NCBI RefSeq assembly: GCF_018861315.1
Contig: NZ_JAHLDL010000016.1
Span: forward strand, 36,446 to 100,445
Origin: Clostridium bowmanii
Lineage (GTDB): Bacteria > Bacillota > Clostridia > Clostridiales > Clostridiaceae
Direction of reading: 5' to 3'
DNA length: 64,000 nt
Each line of letters starts with the position of its first letter. Within the stretch, counting starts at the first letter, position 1. Shown one piece after another: positions 62,580-64,000 of this stretch. The position numbers were made by a program, and so were the translations under genes. A model generated the notes under the pieces. That model saw only the letters and a program-made list of their open reading frames with translations. It was not told where the DNA came from and searched no databases.

Positions 62580-63665
62580 ATGGATAAAAAATTAAAAGTT
62601 GGATTATTAGGTGGAACTGGATTTGTTGGTCAACGTCTTGTTACACTACTAGCAAATCACCCTTATTTCGAAATAGCCGTTATTGCTGCTAGCGCGAACT
62701 CAGTGGGTAAAACTTATTTTGAGGCAGTAAATAATAGATGGAAATTGGATGTGCCAATGCCAGAGAGTGTTAAAAACATTGTGATTAAAAATATAGATGA
62801 AGTAGATTTAATAAGCAGTCAAGTTGATTTTGTATTCTGCGCAGTTAATATGCCTGCAAATGAAATTAGAGAAATTGAAGAAAAATATGCAAGAGCCGAG
62901 ACTCCAGTAATTTCAAACAACTCTGCACATCGACATACGGCTGATGTTCCAATGGTTATTCCAGAAATAAATGCTGACCATTTTGATTTGATCCCAGTAC
63001 AGCGTAAGCGTTTAGGCACTAAAAAAGGCTTTATTGTTGCTAAACCAAATTGTTCAATTCAAAGTTATGTTCCTGCTATAAGTGCACTTATGGAATATAA
63101 ACCTACAAAAATATTAGTTTGCACCTATCAAGCTATATCTGGCTCCGGAAAAATATTTTCAGATTGGCCAGAAATTATTGATAATGTTATACCATATATA
63201 GGTGGTGAAGAAGAAAAGAGTGAGCAAGAACCACTTAAAATTTGGGGACATATAGAGAATGATAGCATAGTTAATGCTACAGGTCCTATAATTTCAACTC
63301 AATGTATTCGTGTGCCAGTGTCAGATGGTCACTTAGCTGCAATATTTGTTTCCTTTGAAGATAAACCATCTAAAGAAGCTATATTAGAGCATTGGGCAAA
63401 TTTCAAAGGAAAACCTCAACTATTAAAACTCCCAAATGCCCCTGAACAGTTTATAACCTACTTTGAGGAAAATGATAGACCTCAAACTAGATTAGATAGA
63501 AATATCGAAAAAGGCATGGGCATAACCATAGGAAGACTACGTGAAGATACACTGTTTGACTATAAATTTGTTGGCTTATCTCATAATACTCTACGTGGAG
63601 CAGCCGGCGGTGCAGTGCTTACTGCGGAACTTTTAAAGGCTGAAGGGTATTTGACTTCAAAATAG
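62580..63665 (+). CDS. asd: Aspartate-semialdehyde dehydrogenase (archaeal/fungal type)
   Basis: A 361-aa enzyme. The NADP loop GLLGGTGFVGQRLV is at residue 9, the catalytic Cys in VAKPNCSIQSYVPA near residue 156, and the catalytic His in RVPVSDGHLAAI near 254. The RGAAGGAVLTAELL end is typical of the archaeal-type branch found in clostridia. It makes aspartate semialdehyde for lysine, threonine and methionine. It starts after GGAGGTATCAATCA. No lysine riboswitch was recognised. Confidence 0.95.
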   Translation: MDKKLKVGLLGGTGFVGQRLVTLLANHPYFEIAVIAASANSVGKTYFEAVNNRWKLDVPMPESVKNIVIKNIDEVDLISSQVDFVFCAVNMPANEIREIEEKYARAETPVISNNSAHRHTADVPMVIPEINADHFDLIPVQRKRLGTKKGFIVAKPNCSIQSYVPAISALMEYKPTKILVCTYQAISGSGKIFSDWPEIIDNVIPYIGGEEEKSEQEPLKIWGHIENDSIVNATGPIISTQCIRVPVSDGHLAAIFVSFEDKPSKEAILEHWANFKGKPQLLKLPNAPEQFITYFEENDRPQTRLDRNIEKGMGITIGRLREDTLFDYKFVGLSHNTLRGAAGGAVLTAELLKAEGYLTSK

Positions 63666-63693
63666 AAATATTGGCACCAAATAGAAATTAAAT

Positions 63694-63749
63694 TAAGACC
63701 TTATTACTTAAGATGGATTTTATCTTGAAGTTATGGGGTTTTTTTTATT
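63694..63749 (+). terminator. Terminator of asd
   Basis: CCTTATTACTTAAGAT pairs imperfectly with ATCTTGAAGTTATGGGG and is followed by TTTTTTTT. Confidence 0.75.
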
Positions 63750-63758
63750 TGAATTAAT

Positions 63759-63812
63759 GGGGTGGGTGGGGGCAGAGCTGGGGGCAGAGCTGGGGGCAGA
63801 GCTGGGGGCAGA
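63759..63812 (+). repeat. G-rich tract and 12-bp tandem repeat
   Basis: GGGGTGGGTGGGGG followed by GGGGGCAGAGCT units at 63768, 63780, 63792 and a partial one at 63804. Several G-runs in a row meet the pattern of a G-quadruplex. Confidence 0.85.
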
Positions 63813-64000
63813 GGGACGCTTAGAAACTAAGCGATGAGTTAACGGGGTTATCAGGGGGACGCTTAGAAACTAAGCGAGGGTTTAACGGGATTATCAGGGG
63901 GGACGCTTACAACATAACCGATGAGTTATCGGGTTATACTAGGGCACCGGTAAGACAGAAAGCGAGGATTTAGGGGTGTTGCATGGGGGACGGTTAGGGG
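63813..64000 (+). repeat. REP-like array, about four ~45-bp units
   Basis: Units begin GGGGGACGCTTA at 63813, 63854 and 63897 and GGGGGACGGTTA at 63985. The first two hold a perfect hairpin CGCTTAG-AAA-CTAAGCG followed by TTAACGGG.TTATCAGG. A divergent segment (63940-63980) lies between the third and fourth. The array runs off the window edge. Confidence 0.8.

Noticed and set aside
63813..64000. CRISPR-like array at the right edge
   Set aside because: Units are nearly contiguous with no unique spacers of constant size, and they match scattered single GGGGAC elements, so a REP-like array fits better.

Overview
The window is AT-rich DNA of a low-GC Firmicute, most likely a Clostridium sensu stricto. 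Supporting signs are Shine-Dalgarno sites of the GGAGG type, CWB2-type S-layer proteins, a glgC-glgD-glgA-glgP operon, anaerobe-type cobalamin genes, a guanine riboswitch and archaeal-type asd. No rRNA or tRNA gene was seen, so the species is not fixed from sequence alone.

Bases 1-25 kb are accessory DNA. A gene module occurs twice in direct orientation about 20 kb apart: copy A at about 0.6-8.8 kb and copy B at about 20.0-25.0 kb. Both hold, on the minus strand, a hypothetical gene, a 301-aa tyrosine recombinase, a small membrane protein, a 122-aa protein, a RadC-like JAB protein and a DUF960 gene, and both lie just downstream of a surface-protein gene with a multi-hairpin 3' region. Copy A has been hit by a Tn554-like transposon (3891-7794) and by an IS element that cut its DUF960 gene, and it holds an Rpn nuclease gene. 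Copy B holds extra genes instead. Between the copies lie an N-terminally truncated surface-protein gene, a Doc toxin-antitoxin pair, a third tyrosine recombinase, a DUF927 helicase/primase-like protein, a very acidic protein and a winged-helix Rep-like protein. This middle part resembles an integrated plasmid or integrative element.

Bases 25-35 kb hold the S-layer locus: an 854-aa Ig-like surface protein, a 1306-aa S-layer protein (three CWB2 repeats plus Ig-like domains) behind a tiny leader ORF with a near-perfect Shine-Dalgarno, a CWB2-only protein, a DUF4397 protein and a PfoR-type PTS IIC protein. Bases 35.7-40.2 kb are a graveyard: two decayed ABC exporter genes, a truncated HTH gene, an interrupted coiled-coil gene and an internally deleted Rpn copy, around an intact degV-padR operon with a palindromic operator over its promoter.

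From 40 kb on the content is mostly chromosomal: a secreted seven-repeat protein, cobalamin genes (cbiA, cobD, cobS, cobC, cobT), a nitroreductase, an S1-domain protein, xpt under a guanine riboswitch, the glycogen operon, murA with Asp in place of the catalytic Cys, speD and asd. Small GGGGAC-type REP-like repeats are scattered here and end in a G-rich array at the right edge. Remnants of ddl and of a MocR-type regulator lie between glgC and murA.
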